A stretch of DNA of 43,446 nucleotides, taken from assembly GCA_934167165.1 (NCBI GenBank), contig CAKPKG010000008.1:1-43446 (forward strand), read 5' to 3'. This DNA is from an uncultured Clostridia bacterium. Its GTDB lineage: Bacteria > Bacillota > Clostridia > TANB77 > CAG-508. This document shows positions 1 to 8,523 of the stretch, one piece after another. The stretch's first letter is position 1; each line of letters starts with the position of its first letter. Below the pieces are notes generated by a model. That model made no database searches and had not been told where the DNA came from. It saw only the letters and a list, made by a program, of their open reading frames with translations. A program made the translations under genes and the position numbers.

Positions 1-61
1 CATTTCTATAATAATTTTCCATTCTATTTGTATCATTATTAAATACTATTATTCTTGCCAT
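1..61 (-). CDS. Partial CDS, N-terminus only (conserved Clostridia protein)
   Basis: The first 20 codons of a minus-strand gene run off the left edge of the window. The ATG is at 61-59 and a GGAGG ribosome binding site lies at 76-72. The visible residues begin MARIIVFNNDTNRMENYY. This resembles the N-terminus of a Clostridia family that carries peptidoglycan-binding or hydrolase domains downstream, but that is from memory and the domains are outside the window, so no function is assigned. It is divergently transcribed from galM. Confidence 0.6.
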   Translation of the reverse strand, partial: MARIIVFNNDTNRMENYYRN

Positions 62-119
62 AAAAATTAAACCTCCATAAAATATATTTCTTTATATTTT
101 ATGAAATTTTTTATTTTTT

Positions 120-156
120 GTGCCAAAATTCCCCGTCAGTCTGTCTCTTTTGGCAC
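120..156. repeat. Hairpin upstream of galM
   Basis: A 9-bp perfect inverted repeat, GTGCCAAAA at 120-128 and TTTTGGCAC at 148-156, flanks a 19-base loop containing CCCCGTCAGTCTGTCTC. The loop resembles the GGGG(T/C)CTGTCCCC motif in hairpins elsewhere in the window (9645-9679, 29795-29856), which suggests a dispersed hairpin element. It lies in the gap between divergent genes, so a terminator role is unlikely. Confidence 0.45.
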
Positions 157-230
157 ACCCATTTAATTTTTGTTGATTTTTGTTTGTTTATATAATATAC
201 TTATTTTGTATTATTAATAGGAGGGGTTTT

Positions 231-1286
231 ATGGGTATTGAAATGTCTAGTTTTGGAAGAGATTTGGATGGGAATACTGTTAGACTTTTTACAATAAGTA
301 ATTCTAATGGACTTACTGCAAAGATTACTAACTTTGGTGCTGTGCTTGTTTCTTTATTAGTTCCAGATAAAAATGGAAAAATTGATGATGTTGTACTTGG
401 TTTTGACACTTTAGAAAAATATTTTAATAATGATGTTTGTTATTTCGGTTCAACTGTTGGAAGAAATAGTAATAGAATTAAAAATGCAAATTTTATACTA
501 AATGGTGTAACTTATAATTTAGACAAAAACGAGAGAGGAAAAAATGACCTGCATAGTGGCTTTAGACCATATAATAATAGACTTTGGGATTATTCTATAA
601 ATGAGGAAAACAACTCGGTTTCTTTTACTTTATTAAGTCCAGATATGGATCAAGGATTTCCTGGAGAATTTAATATATCAGTTACTTATAGTTTAGATAA
701 TGACAATAATTTAAAAATAGAATATACTGGTGTTTCTAGTAAAGATACTATTGCAAACATGACAAACCATAGCTATTTTAACTTATCTGGTCATAATAGT
801 GGAACCGCTATAAACCAAGAACTGTATATAAATGCAGACAAATATGTAGAAGTTGATGATGAGCTTATTCCTACAGGTTTATTAAAAGATGTTGAAAACA
901 CTCCTATGGATTTTAGAAAGCCTACAAAAATAGGGCTTAGAATAAATGACAATTTTAAACAATTTGAGTATACCGGTGGATATGATCATAGTTTTGTTGT
1001 TAATAAATCAAATCCTGGTATTGAGAAAATTGCTGTTCTATCTGATAAGCAAAGTGGTAGAACTATGGAGGTTTATACCGATAGTGTTGGTGTTCAGTTC
1101 TATTCTGGAAACTTTATAGAAAATAATAAGATACTTGGTAAAGAAAATTGCAGTTACAAAAATCGCTGTGGTATTTGTTTGGAAACTGGTTTCTTACCAG
1201 ATTCAATGAATCAACCTAGTTTTGGTTCACCTGTTTTAAAAGCAGGGAATACTTATAATACAACTACAATATATAAATTTATATAG
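231..1286 (+). CDS. galM: Galactose mutarotase (aldose 1-epimerase)
   Basis: Interconverts alpha and beta anomers of galactose and other aldoses, feeding the Leloir pathway in the cytoplasm. The 351-residue protein has the normal length for the family. Visible hallmarks are the N-terminal FGAVLVSLLVPDKNG segment, the substrate-binding NHSYFNLSGH stretch carrying a catalytic histidine, GGYDHSF, and the late VQFYSGNF and CLETGFLPDS motifs with the catalytic glutamate. The start is the ATG at 231 because AGGAGGGG lies just upstream at 219-226; the open frame extends to 180 but has no ribosome binding site there. No other galactose genes are nearby, so it appears to be monocistronic. It ends at a bidirectional terminator shared with the convergent sortase gene. 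Confidence 0.93.
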   Translation: MGIEMSSFGRDLDGNTVRLFTISNSNGLTAKITNFGAVLVSLLVPDKNGKIDDVVLGFDTLEKYFNNDVCYFGSTVGRNSNRIKNANFILNGVTYNLDKNERGKNDLHSGFRPYNNRLWDYSINEENNSVSFTLLSPDMDQGFPGEFNISVTYSLDNDNNLKIEYTGVSSKDTIANMTNHSYFNLSGHNSGTAINQELYINADKYVEVDDELIPTGLLKDVENTPMDFRKPTKIGLRINDNFKQFEYTGGYDHSFVVNKSNPGIEKIAVLSDKQSGRTMEVYTDSVGVQFYSGNFIENNKILGKENCSYKNRCGICLETGFLPDSMNQPSFGSPVLKAGNTYNTTTIYKFI

Positions 1287-1290
1287 AGCA

Positions 1291-1320
1291 AATAAAGGGC
1301 GACATAGTCGCCCTTTATTT
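1291..1320. terminator. Bidirectional terminator, galM / sortase
   Basis: A perfect 13-bp stem, AATAAAGGGCGAC (1291-1303) and GTCGCCCTTTATT (1307-1319), closes a 3-base loop. T-runs lie on both strands. It sits between convergent galM and the sortase gene. Confidence 0.9.
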
Positions 1321-1324
1321 TATG

Positions 1325-2059
1325 TTACATTGCTCTTGCTTTTATTATATGTCTTTGTTTATTATCATTTGTACATGTTATTAATGTTATTTCCTTTTTT
1401 CCATTTGTTAACTGACTTGTACATTCCAACTCATCTGGATTTACTATGAATTTATCATAAATTGTATATGTTAACATTCTACCACTTAAATCTGTTATTT
1501 CTATTTTGTCTCCTAATTCTAGTGTAGGTACTTTACTAAAGAATTTTGAATTTTTATAGTTATGTCCTGCTATGCAAAGATTTCCTACTTCATTTGGATT
1601 TGGTCCATGAAATTTACATGGAGCTATTTTTAGTAATTCATCTGTGTATGTTGAAAGTATTGGGTAATTAACATTTATTGATGGAATGTTTATTACTCCA
1701 ATTGTATAATAAACTGTACCATCGCTTGCAGTTAATTTTTGTTCCTCTGGAACATTTATCTGTTGTTCTATTTGAACTACTTGTGTCGATGTTGCATTTT
1801 TTTCTTCTGGAATAGCATTTAATCTTACAACAATTACTTCTTCATCTATAACTTTTTTTGAGTCTTGAAATGATATTTCTTGTAATATTTCTTTTGAAAC
1901 TTCTTCACTTTTATTTCTATCATATTCTGCATATATAGCATAAGAAGATAATGCGCATAGCAAAAAAACAGATAGAAAAAATTCAAACCTAAATACTTTT
2001 TTCTTTTTTTTCATATCTGGAGTTACATATAATTTTTCTGATACAAGAATTTGATTCAT
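1325..2059 (-). CDS. Sortase family transpeptidase
   Basis: Membrane-anchored cysteine transpeptidase that cleaves sorting signals and joins proteins to the cell wall or to pilin subunits. The 244-residue protein has a short basic N-terminus, one membrane segment at about residues 23-45 (FFLSVFLLCALSSYAIYA), an acidic linker, and the sortase beta-barrel from about residue 115. The catalytic triad is visible: histidine in CIAGHNY, cysteine in TLITCTN and arginine in KQRHIIKARA. There is no clear class assignment; class D or a related class would fit. No LPxTG substrate gene is seen nearby. It is the last gene of the ispG-tdk-ispH run, 38 bases after ispH, with an AAGGGAA ribosome binding site before its ATG. 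Confidence 0.88.
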   Translation of the reverse strand: MNQILVSEKLYVTPDMKKKKKVFRFEFFLSVFLLCALSSYAIYAEYDRNKSEEVSKEILQEISFQDSKKVIDEEVIVVRLNAIPEEKNATSTQVVQIEQQINVPEEQKLTASDGTVYYTIGVINIPSINVNYPILSTYTDELLKIAPCKFHGPNPNEVGNLCIAGHNYKNSKFFSKVPTLELGDKIEITDLSGRMLTYTIYDKFIVNPDELECTSQLTNGKKEITLITCTNDNKQRHIIKARAM

Positions 2060-2097
2060 GCTTGCATTCCCTTCTTTGAAATTAATCCATTATAATT

Positions 2098-2955
2098 CTA
2101 ACACATTTTTTTAATCTTTTCAACTGTACTTTCTATACTTTCTTTAGGAGTTGAAGCCCCCGCCATAATTCCAATTTTTTCACTTTTTATTATATAATCC
2201 TTATCTAATTCTTCTGCAGTTTCTATTAATAAGCATTTATTACATTCTTTTTTTGCAATTTGATATAATTTATTTGTGTTTGAACTATGTTTTCCTCCTA
2301 TTATAATCATTAAATCAACTTGTTTAGCAATTTCTTGGGTTTCTTTTTGTCTAACACTTGTAGCATTACATATTGTATTTTTTACTTTTAATTCTATATC
2401 TTTATTTATACTTTCTTCTATATTTTTTACAATTGCCTCAAATTTTTCTACACTAAATGTAGTTTGAGAAACTATTAATAATTTTTTTAAATTAGTTTCT
2501 TTAAACTCTTTTATTGCTTGATTTATATCTTTTTCGCTTTCTATTATAGTTGAATTTTGTTTGCAATGGCTTACAGTTCCTATTGTTTCTGCGTGGTCTT
2601 TTTGCCCTATTATAAAAATGTAATATCCTTTTGAAGAATACTCTTTTACAATATTGTGTATTTTTAATACATTTGGGCATGTTAAATCAATTACTTCTAA
2701 TTTTAGTTCTTTTGCTTTTTCACATACTTCTTTTGGCACACCATGTGATCTTATTATTACATTTTTTTTAGCATTTTCTATATTATTTATAATTACTAAA
2801 CCATGTCTTTCTAAATCTTGTGTGACTTGTTTGTTGTGCACTAGTTCTCCTAGACAATATGTTTCGTTTTGCTTTTGTACCGTTTCTTTTGTTTTGTCAA
2901 CAGCATTTTTAACTCCATAACAAAAACCTGCTGTTTTGCCAACAATTATCTCCAT
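2098..2955 (-). CDS. ispH: 4-hydroxy-3-methylbut-2-enyl diphosphate reductase (IspH/LytB)
   Basis: Last enzyme of the MEP pathway: reduces HMBPP to isopentenyl and dimethylallyl diphosphate using a [4Fe-4S] cluster. The 285-residue protein has the usual length for single-domain IspH. The three cluster cysteines are in AGFCYGV, DLTCPNV and NTICNAT, and the substrate-binding SHGVP, TTFS and GASTP segments are present. The start is the ATG at 2955-2953, because the in-frame GTG three codons upstream is part of the AAGGTGA ribosome binding site. It follows tdk closely and shares its operon with ispG, the preceding enzyme of the same pathway. In some Clostridia IspH is fused to ribosomal protein S1; this one is not. 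Confidence 0.95.
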   Translation of the reverse strand: MEIIVGKTAGFCYGVKNAVDKTKETVQKQNETYCLGELVHNKQVTQDLERHGLVIINNIENAKKNVIIRSHGVPKEVCEKAKELKLEVIDLTCPNVLKIHNIVKEYSSKGYYIFIIGQKDHAETIGTVSHCKQNSTIIESEKDINQAIKEFKETNLKKLLIVSQTTFSVEKFEAIVKNIEESINKDIELKVKNTICNATSVRQKETQEIAKQVDLMIIIGGKHSSNTNKLYQIAKKECNKCLLIETAEELDKDYIIKSEKIGIMAGASTPKESIESTVEKIKKMC

Positions 2956-2967
2956 ATATTTCACCTT

Positions 2968-3513
2968 TTAATTATTTTCATTTATTAGTTTTTCATAGCA
3001 TTTTCTACATACAGGAATATATAATCCTTCGTCTCCCACTAATATATCTCCATTTTTTTGTTTTCCCTTAAAATATGTAAAAATAGCCTCTTCACTTCTG
3101 CAATTCTCACATACAGATGTTAACATTTGAACATTATCAGACATACATAATAAGTCTCCCATTGCTCCAAACGTTTTCCTTTCTGATGTTAGGTTTAGTC
3201 CTGCTATAAAGAATTTTTTTCCTTTTTTAGTAAGTTTATATAGTTCACCTAAATCTCCTTTTAAAAATTGAAATTCATCAATTACATATACATCTGCATC
3301 ATAATTTTTTATCTCGTCTATACTATTAATATTAATTGCATTTTGTTTATATCCGTTTCTGCTAATAACGCTTTGTTCTGAAAATCTATCATCTATAGTT
3401 GGCTTAAATATTTTTACATTTTTTCCTGCAATTTGTTGCCTTTTAGCTTCATCTAGTATTTTTTGAGTTTTACCACATTTCATTGGTCCTGTGTAAACAT
3501 TTATATCTCCCAT
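2968..3513 (-). CDS. tdk: Thymidine kinase, type II (TK1-like)
   Basis: Phosphorylates thymidine to dTMP with ATP in the pyrimidine salvage pathway. The 181-residue protein carries the P-loop GPMKCGKT near the N-terminus, the DEFQF Walker B-like motif in the middle, and two zinc-binding CxxC pairs (CENC and CRKC) typical of TK1-type kinases. The chosen start is the ATG at 3513; the GTG three codons upstream overlaps the AGGTG ribosome binding site. It sits between ispG and ispH with gaps of about 12-13 bases, an unrelated gene inside an isoprenoid pair. A pyrimidine-nucleoside phosphorylase is encoded at 35599-36900. Confidence 0.93.
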   Translation of the reverse strand: MGDINVYTGPMKCGKTQKILDEAKRQQIAGKNVKIFKPTIDDRFSEQSVISRNGYKQNAININSIDEIKNYDADVYVIDEFQFLKGDLGELYKLTKKGKKFFIAGLNLTSERKTFGAMGDLLCMSDNVQMLTSVCENCRSEEAIFTYFKGKQKNGDILVGDEGLYIPVCRKCYEKLINENN

Positions 3514-3526
3514 TTTTTTCACCTGT

Positions 3527-4582
3527 TTATATCATTTTTAAAATTTCTTCTTTTAGTACTCTTACTATATCTTCTTGTTTTACTTTTCTAATTATTTCAC
3601 CTTTTTTAAATAAAAGTCCTTCTTTAATTCCTCCAGCAATTCCTATATCCGCATGTCTTGCTTCATTTGGTCCATTTACTCCACAACCCATTACAGCTAC
3701 TGTAATAGGAGCTTTTATAGTTTGTAAAAATTCCTCTATTTCATTTGCTATTGGTATTAAATCATATTGAATTCTTCCACATGTTGGGCATGCAATAAGC
3801 GTTGGAGCATTTTTGTATAAGTTACAGTCTTTTAGTATTTCTTTTGCAACTTTTATTTCTTTAATAGGATCAGCTGAAAGTGATACCCTCATTGTATTTC
3901 CTATACCTTCTCTTAATAATATTCCAAGTCCTATACTTGAACTTACTGTTCCACTAAATTCTGTTCCTGCATGTGTTACTCCTAAATGTAATGGATAATT
4001 TATTGTGTTTGCAGCTTCTTTATAACTTTCTATACATAAATCTAATGATGATGCTTTTAATGATAATGCTATATCAAAAAAATCTAAATCTTCTAATATT
4101 TTTATATGTCTTAAGCCTGCTTCTACCATTCCTTTTGCTGTTGGTTCTCCATCTCTTTGTAAAATGTCTTTTGGAAGAGATCCGCTGTTTACACCTATCC
4201 TAATTGGAATTTTTCTTTCTTTACAGGCATCTACTACAGCTTTTACTCTTTCTACACTTCCAATATTTCCTGGATTTATTCTTATTTTATCTACACCTGC
4301 TTTTGCTGCTTCTAGTGCTATTCTATAATCAAAATGTATATCAGAAACAATTGGTATATGTATTTTATTTTTTATTTCTTTTATTGCCTTTGCATCTTCT
4401 TCATCTAAACATGCAACTCTTATAATCTCACAACCAGCCTCTTCTAATTTTAAAATTTGTTCTACTGTTGATTTAACATCTTTTGTTTTTGTGTTTGTCA
4501 TTGATTGAATTACAACTTTATCTTGTCCACCTATTTGTACATCTCCTACAAATATTTTTCTTGTTTCATTTCTTTTTACCAT
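3527..4582 (-). CDS. ispG: 4-hydroxy-3-methylbut-2-en-1-yl diphosphate synthase (IspG/GcpE)
   Basis: Converts MEcPP to HMBPP in the MEP pathway with a [4Fe-4S] cluster. The 351-residue protein matches the short bacterial form. It begins with the typical VGDVQIGGQDKVVIQSMTNT stretch, followed by a TIM barrel, and ends with the cluster domain: CPTCGR, then MGCGVNGPNEARHADIG. The ATG at 4582 follows AAGGGGAT. It is the first gene of the apparent operon ispG-tdk-ispH-sortase, which therefore holds the last two steps of the MEP pathway. The upstream gap contains a copy of the 130-bp dispersed repeat. Confidence 0.96.
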   Translation of the reverse strand: MVKRNETRKIFVGDVQIGGQDKVVIQSMTNTKTKDVKSTVEQILKLEEAGCEIIRVACLDEEDAKAIKEIKNKIHIPIVSDIHFDYRIALEAAKAGVDKIRINPGNIGSVERVKAVVDACKERKIPIRIGVNSGSLPKDILQRDGEPTAKGMVEAGLRHIKILEDLDFFDIALSLKASSLDLCIESYKEAANTINYPLHLGVTHAGTEFSGTVSSSIGLGILLREGIGNTMRVSLSADPIKEIKVAKEILKDCNLYKNAPTLIACPTCGRIQYDLIPIANEIEEFLQTIKAPITVAVMGCGVNGPNEARHADIGIAGGIKEGLLFKKGEIIRKVKQEDIVRVLKEEILKMI

Positions 4583-4658
4583 AATTATCCCCTTAATTTA
4601 TATTTTACTTTGTTATTCTATCATAGATTATATATTTTTTAAATAATAAGTTATAAAA

Positions 4659-4789
4659 ATTGTAATTTCACGAAGTGCGAGGTTTGAGGTACGAGGTGTG
4701 AAAAATAGGGAAAAGCCTACGAAGCCTTGCCCTACAAATCCCACCTCCGACATCACACCTCTCACCTCAATTAAACAAATTCCAAATTA
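4659..4789. repeat. 130-bp dispersed palindromic element, copy 1 (orientation A)
   Basis: Intergenic copy between divergent ispG and the plus-strand gene at 4858. It opens with a sequence close to AATTGGAATTTCACGAAGTG, has the core AAGCCTACGAAGCC, and closes with ACAAATTCCAAATTA, which is inverted relative to the opening. The GTGCGAGG/GAGGTGTGA arm and the CACCTCCGACATCACACC arm are largely complementary, so one strand can fold into a long hairpin. Further copies lie at 8231, 21914, 29683, 31859, 32508 and 38391. Confidence 0.85.
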
Positions 4790-4796
4790 CCTCTCC

Positions 4797-4825
4797 TTTA
4801 CTTTTCTTGCAAATCTTGATATAAT
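4797..4825 (+). promoter_or_regulatory. Sigma-A-type promoter for the gene at 4858
   Basis: TTTACT at 4797-4802 (4 of 6 to TTGACA), a 17-base spacer, then an extended -10, TGATATAAT, at 4817-4825. It lies 33 bases upstream of the start codon. Confidence 0.6.
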
Positions 4826-4857
4826 TATTGTTGGAATAAGTTTTAGGAGGGCATTGT

Positions 4858-6876
4858 ATGGGTAATGCAAAGGCTGAAAAAGAAGAATTAAAAAAATTAG
4901 AAGATGAAGCATATTTTGAGCTTTGCCAAATTATTGCAGAAGCTATGCAACTTCAAGATATTGAACTTTTAGATTTTAGAATTGCTTCATGGAAAAATAA
5001 ATACAAAAAGTTATTGGACAATCCTAGTCCTGAATTTAAAAAAAGGATTGAATATTTACTTAATGAATATTATTCTTCTGTTACCCAATACATTCAATCA
5101 CAAATTAAATTTAGAGAAAATAAACGAATAGAAAATCAAAGTAAGGCTTTAAGAGAACTATATGTAATAATTAGGGATACTGATGATTTGAAAACTCTAG
5201 AAAAAAAGGTTGATGCATGGAAACAAAAATATCCAAAAGATAAGTTTCTTAAAATGTATCAGTCAAAATATGAACGCATGACTAGTAGAAAGAATCTAAA
5301 AGAAAATGCCTTTGATCAAGAAATGGCTTTTAAGGATCTTGTTGATATTACAAAACACACTGGTACATTTGATGATTTTTCAAAAGAGCGTGAACAATGG
5401 GAAAAGAAATATTCTATACATAGTAAATTTGAATTAGATGATTTTATAAGGAATCAATCAGAAGTAAAGAGATATTCTTCTGATGAGTACTTACATTCCA
5501 TTTCTAGAGAAAATGAAGTAGAAAAAAAAGAGGTTGCTGATACTCATATACCTGAAATTAAAGAAGATTCTGATCAACATTTAGAACAACCAACTAGTAT
5601 ATATTCTGATTTAGATAAACAGGCTGCTGCTTATTCTAAACTTTTATCCATTTCTGCTAAACGTAATAATATAAATGAAATGTTTAAATGGGTATATAAG
5701 AACAGCTCTATAAAATTTAATGATAAGTACAAAGAGCTTATTTTAAGTGCTACATATTTGGACTATTCTCCAACTTATTTAAACAAATTGAAAACTCCTA
5801 ATTTGAATGTAAACAATAAGTCTCTTTCATATGAAGAATTTGACGAAATAGATGATATAAAAAAATATGCAATAATTAGTTATTTTAATTTATTGTTGCC
5901 ACCTGATAAAACAATTTCAAATAACTTTTTTAACTCTTGTATAAACACAGTATATACTAAATCTGAAGAAGCAAAACATGCAAGTTCTTCACTAAATGAG
6001 ATTTCTCAAGAAAACTTAAGAAATGGTATAGAAATAAAACTATCTAACTCTGATGCAGAGCAAGAATTTGATTTGCCAGAATTAAAAAAACAAAACATTC
6101 CAGATACTGATGTTAAAGGAACTTCAACTAGTGAAATTGAAGAAACGCAAGAAGAAGATACTGAACCTGAAAAAAAATTGCAAGAAGATTTATCTGCTAA
6201 ACCAGAGATTTCATCTTATGATGTTCCTGTTATGTCAGACTTATCTGACAAAATCGAAACTGTAGTTGAAAAAGATATTACTAATGAATCATCTAAAAAT
6301 GTTGATGAACTAGCAATAGAAAAAGAAATACCTAAAGAGACTTCTGCAACAGTAAATGAGCATATAGAAGAAAAAATAATTGAAGAAAAGTCTATAACAG
6401 CAAATGAACCTACAGAAGAAAAAGTGGCTGAAGGAAAACCTATTATTCAAGCAAAAGTAATAGAAGAAGAATTATCAGAAAAATTGCCTGATAACCAAAA
6501 ACAAACTATGCCGATAGATGATAACTCAACTACTCCAAGTATTGAAGAAAAACCTAAAAAAGAGGAATTGCCGGATTCTCCAGAAAAAACTGTTGAAAAA
6601 TCATCTGAAATAGATATTTCACCATCGGAATCCTTTAAAGAACAGGAAAAAACAGTAGTAGAAGATTTAGAGCTTACGGAAGATTCTGAATCAACTCAAT
6701 TACATCAATCACAGATTATTACTATTTCTCCACTTCTTTTTTCTGTAATTAACTATAAGTCAAAACAAGCTGAAGCAATAGAAAAAATAGATGAACATGT
6801 AGATAATTATGTATTGTCAAGTTCTAAAATAATGTCTGATAATATTCAAACAAAGCAAAAAACAGATTGGGATTAA
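4858..6876 (+). CDS. Hypothetical acidic protein with long low-complexity tail
   Basis: Not recognised. The 672-residue product starts at an ATG preceded by AGGAGG. Residues 1 to about 200 are charged and mostly helical, with three repeats of a roughly 55-residue unit suggested by similar LRELYVIIRDTDDLKTLEKK and FKDLVDITKHTGTFDDFSKE segments, each followed by a W-x-K-K/E-Y motif. Residues 245-345 form a more compact region. From about 385 to 620 the chain is Glu/Lys/Ser-rich with repeated EEK, VEEK and EKP words, which looks disordered. No signal peptide or membrane segment is seen. It is monocistronic, with its own promoter and a terminator shared with purD. A cytoplasmic scaffold role is possible but is only a guess. 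Confidence 0.8.
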   Translation: MGNAKAEKEELKKLEDEAYFELCQIIAEAMQLQDIELLDFRIASWKNKYKKLLDNPSPEFKKRIEYLLNEYYSSVTQYIQSQIKFRENKRIENQSKALRELYVIIRDTDDLKTLEKKVDAWKQKYPKDKFLKMYQSKYERMTSRKNLKENAFDQEMAFKDLVDITKHTGTFDDFSKEREQWEKKYSIHSKFELDDFIRNQSEVKRYSSDEYLHSISRENEVEKKEVADTHIPEIKEDSDQHLEQPTSIYSDLDKQAAAYSKLLSISAKRNNINEMFKWVYKNSSIKFNDKYKELILSATYLDYSPTYLNKLKTPNLNVNNKSLSYEEFDEIDDIKKYAIISYFNLLLPPDKTISNNFFNSCINTVYTKSEEAKHASSSLNEISQENLRNGIEIKLSNSDAEQEFDLPELKKQNIPDTDVKGTSTSEIEETQEEDTEPEKKLQEDLSAKPEISSYDVPVMSDLSDKIETVVEKDITNESSKNVDELAIEKEIPKETSATVNEHIEEKIIEEKSITANEPTEEKVAEGKPIIQAKVIEEELSEKLPDNQKQTMPIDDNSTTPSIEEKPKKEELPDSPEKTVEKSSEIDISPSESFKEQEKTVVEDLELTEDSESTQLHQSQIITISPLLFSVINYKSKQAEAIEKIDEHVDNYVLSSSKIMSDNIQTKQKTDWD

Positions 6877-6877
6877 G

Positions 6878-6899
6878 AAAGAGGCTCTTTAGCCTCTTT
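6878..6899. terminator. Bidirectional terminator, gene 4858 / purD
   Basis: A perfect 9-bp stem, AAAGAGGCT (6878-6886) and AGCCTCTTT (6891-6899), closes a 4-base loop and is followed by TTATT. It serves both convergent genes. Confidence 0.85.
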
Positions 6900-6902
6900 T
6901 TA

Positions 6903-8204
6903 TTAATGTTCATATATATTTCCTATATCTGTTCTATAATCTAATTTCTCATCTATGTTTCCTTTTATTGCATTATATACTTTTTCTTTTGCTTCTTGTA
7001 AAGTTTTTGCTGATGTAGTTAATCCGAATAATCTAGAATTACTTACTGATGAATATTTACTATTCTCCAAATGTTTTGTATTTGCAAAATATATTTTCAC
7101 GCCTTGTTTTTTTATCGCTTCTGTGTTTATTGTAAATATTAAAGGCTCTTTTCTGCTTTCTACTGCATATTCTTTTGTAACTATATATATTGTAAATGTA
7201 CATTCTTTTTTGAATTTGCAGTTTTCTGTACTTAATGTTTTATTAAATATATTTTTCATTACTTCTGTAAATGGAGTTTCCAATGAGTTTAAAACATTTA
7301 GTGCCTCTGGATCCCCAAATCTAGAATTGAATTCTATAAATTTAATTCCATTTTTTGTTTTAAAGAATCCACCATATATAACTCCATTAAATTCTAAATT
7401 ATCTTTATTTATATATTTTAAGGTTTCTTTTATTAAATTGCTACATTCGTCTATGTCTTTTTGCTCCAAAAATGGTAACATTCCATTTTTAAAACTCAAG
7501 CAACCCATTCCACCTGTTCCTGGTCCCTTATCTTCATTAAATCTATATGGATAGTCAAATGTTGTTGGAGTAACTACAATATTTTCTCCATCTGTTAGTG
7601 CCATTACCGTAAATTCTCTTCCTTCTATTTTGTCTTGAATAATTACATTTCCACTTATTTCTAAACAGCTTTTTGCATACTCAAAGCCTTCGTCCTTCCC
7701 TCTAAAATGTATTCCACCAACTTTTACACCTTTTCCACCTGTGAGTCCTTCCGGTTTTACAACAAAACTGTCATCATTATATGTATCTATTATATTTTTT
7801 AATTCTTCTATGCTTGTTATATTATAGTTTTTTATTATCATTTCTGGAGCTAATTTTTCTACTATGTTCAATGCGTAAGTTTTGCTCCATTCTATTTTAG
7901 CCCCTTTTGATGTTGGTCCAAATGTTTTTAATCCTAGTTCTCTTGCAACATCTATTAATCCGTCTTGTAATAAATTATCACTACTTATTAAACATACTTC
8001 AATATTATTTTCTTTTATAAATTCTGAAACTATCTCTTTGTTAAATGGATCTGCTACAATATATTTGCCTCCTGATTTATTTACCATTTCTATAATACTT
8101 GGATTTTCATAGGGACATACTGTATACAAACTATAGCCTTTGCTAATATATTCTGCTAGCACAGCTTCTCTTCCACCATTACCTAGTAATAAACATTTTT
8201 TCAT
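6903..8204 (-). CDS. purD: Phosphoribosylamine-glycine ligase (GAR synthetase)
   Basis: ATP-grasp enzyme that joins glycine to phosphoribosylamine in step 2 of de novo purine synthesis. The 433-residue protein has normal length. It opens with the LLGNGGREAVLAEY nucleotide-fold motif, then the ATP-grasp core with VVKPEGLTGGKGV, the family signature near RFGDPEALNVL, and the C-terminal GLTTSAKTLQEA region. An AGGAGG ribosome binding site precedes the ATG. It stands alone, about 15 kb from purE-purC and 17 kb from purB, so the purine genes in this region are scattered. The upstream side abuts a copy of the 130-bp repeat. Confidence 0.93.
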   Translation of the reverse strand: MKKCLLLGNGGREAVLAEYISKGYSLYTVCPYENPSIIEMVNKSGGKYIVADPFNKEIVSEFIKENNIEVCLISSDNLLQDGLIDVARELGLKTFGPTSKGAKIEWSKTYALNIVEKLAPEMIIKNYNITSIEELKNIIDTYNDDSFVVKPEGLTGGKGVKVGGIHFRGKDEGFEYAKSCLEISGNVIIQDKIEGREFTVMALTDGENIVVTPTTFDYPYRFNEDKGPGTGGMGCLSFKNGMLPFLEQKDIDECSNLIKETLKYINKDNLEFNGVIYGGFFKTKNGIKFIEFNSRFGDPEALNVLNSLETPFTEVMKNIFNKTLSTENCKFKKECTFTIYIVTKEYAVESRKEPLIFTINTEAIKKQGVKIYFANTKHLENSKYSSVSNSRLFGLTTSAKTLQEAKEKVYNAIKGNIDEKLDYRTDIGNIYEH

Positions 8205-8230
8205 TTTGGATTCCTCCTAATTTTACAGAT

Positions 8231-8359
8231 TAGAATTTGTTTAATTGAGGTGTGATGTGGGAGGTTAGAGGTGGGATTTATAGAGCTAGGGCTTCGTAGG
8301 CTTTTCTCTATTTTTCACACTTCTCACCTCACACTTTGCACTTCGTGAAATTCCAATTC
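8231..8359. repeat. 130-bp dispersed palindromic element, copy 2 (orientation B); gap 8205-8523
   Basis: Copy in the reverse orientation to copy 1: it begins AATTTGTTTAATTGAGG, has the core GGGCTTCGTAGGCTTTTC, and ends CTTCGTGAAATTCCAATT. It fills the first half of the 319-base gap between divergent purD and the gene at 8524. The rest of the gap is AT-rich; a TATAAT at 8485-8490 could be the -10 of the 8524 gene, but no convincing -35 was found. Confidence 0.85.
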
Positions 8360-8523
8360 ACCTATTTAATTATTTATATTCTATCAATATAGATAATTTT
8401 TTTCAATATATATTTAAAATCAAATGTAATAAATTTGTAACATAAGTTTAACATTTATGAAATATCTTTAGAGTTTTTATATTGTATAATTGTTATATAC
8501 TAAAGATTTAAAAGGAGTTACTA

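Noticed and set aside
180..230. Upstream extension of galM to 180
   Set aside because: There is no ribosome binding site for the earlier start, while AGGAGGGG lies right before the ATG at 231 and the family begins there.
3973..4425. Long Leu/Phe-rich ORFs opposite ispG and opposite many other minus-strand genes
   Set aside because: These are shadows of AT-rich coding sequence, without ribosome binding sites, and the opposite strand has clear protein families.
4659..4789. The 130-bp element as a riboswitch or tRNA-like RNA
   Set aside because: It occurs in both orientations and at variable distance to starts of unrelated genes, including between genes of one operon, so it does not behave as a cis-regulator of one pathway.
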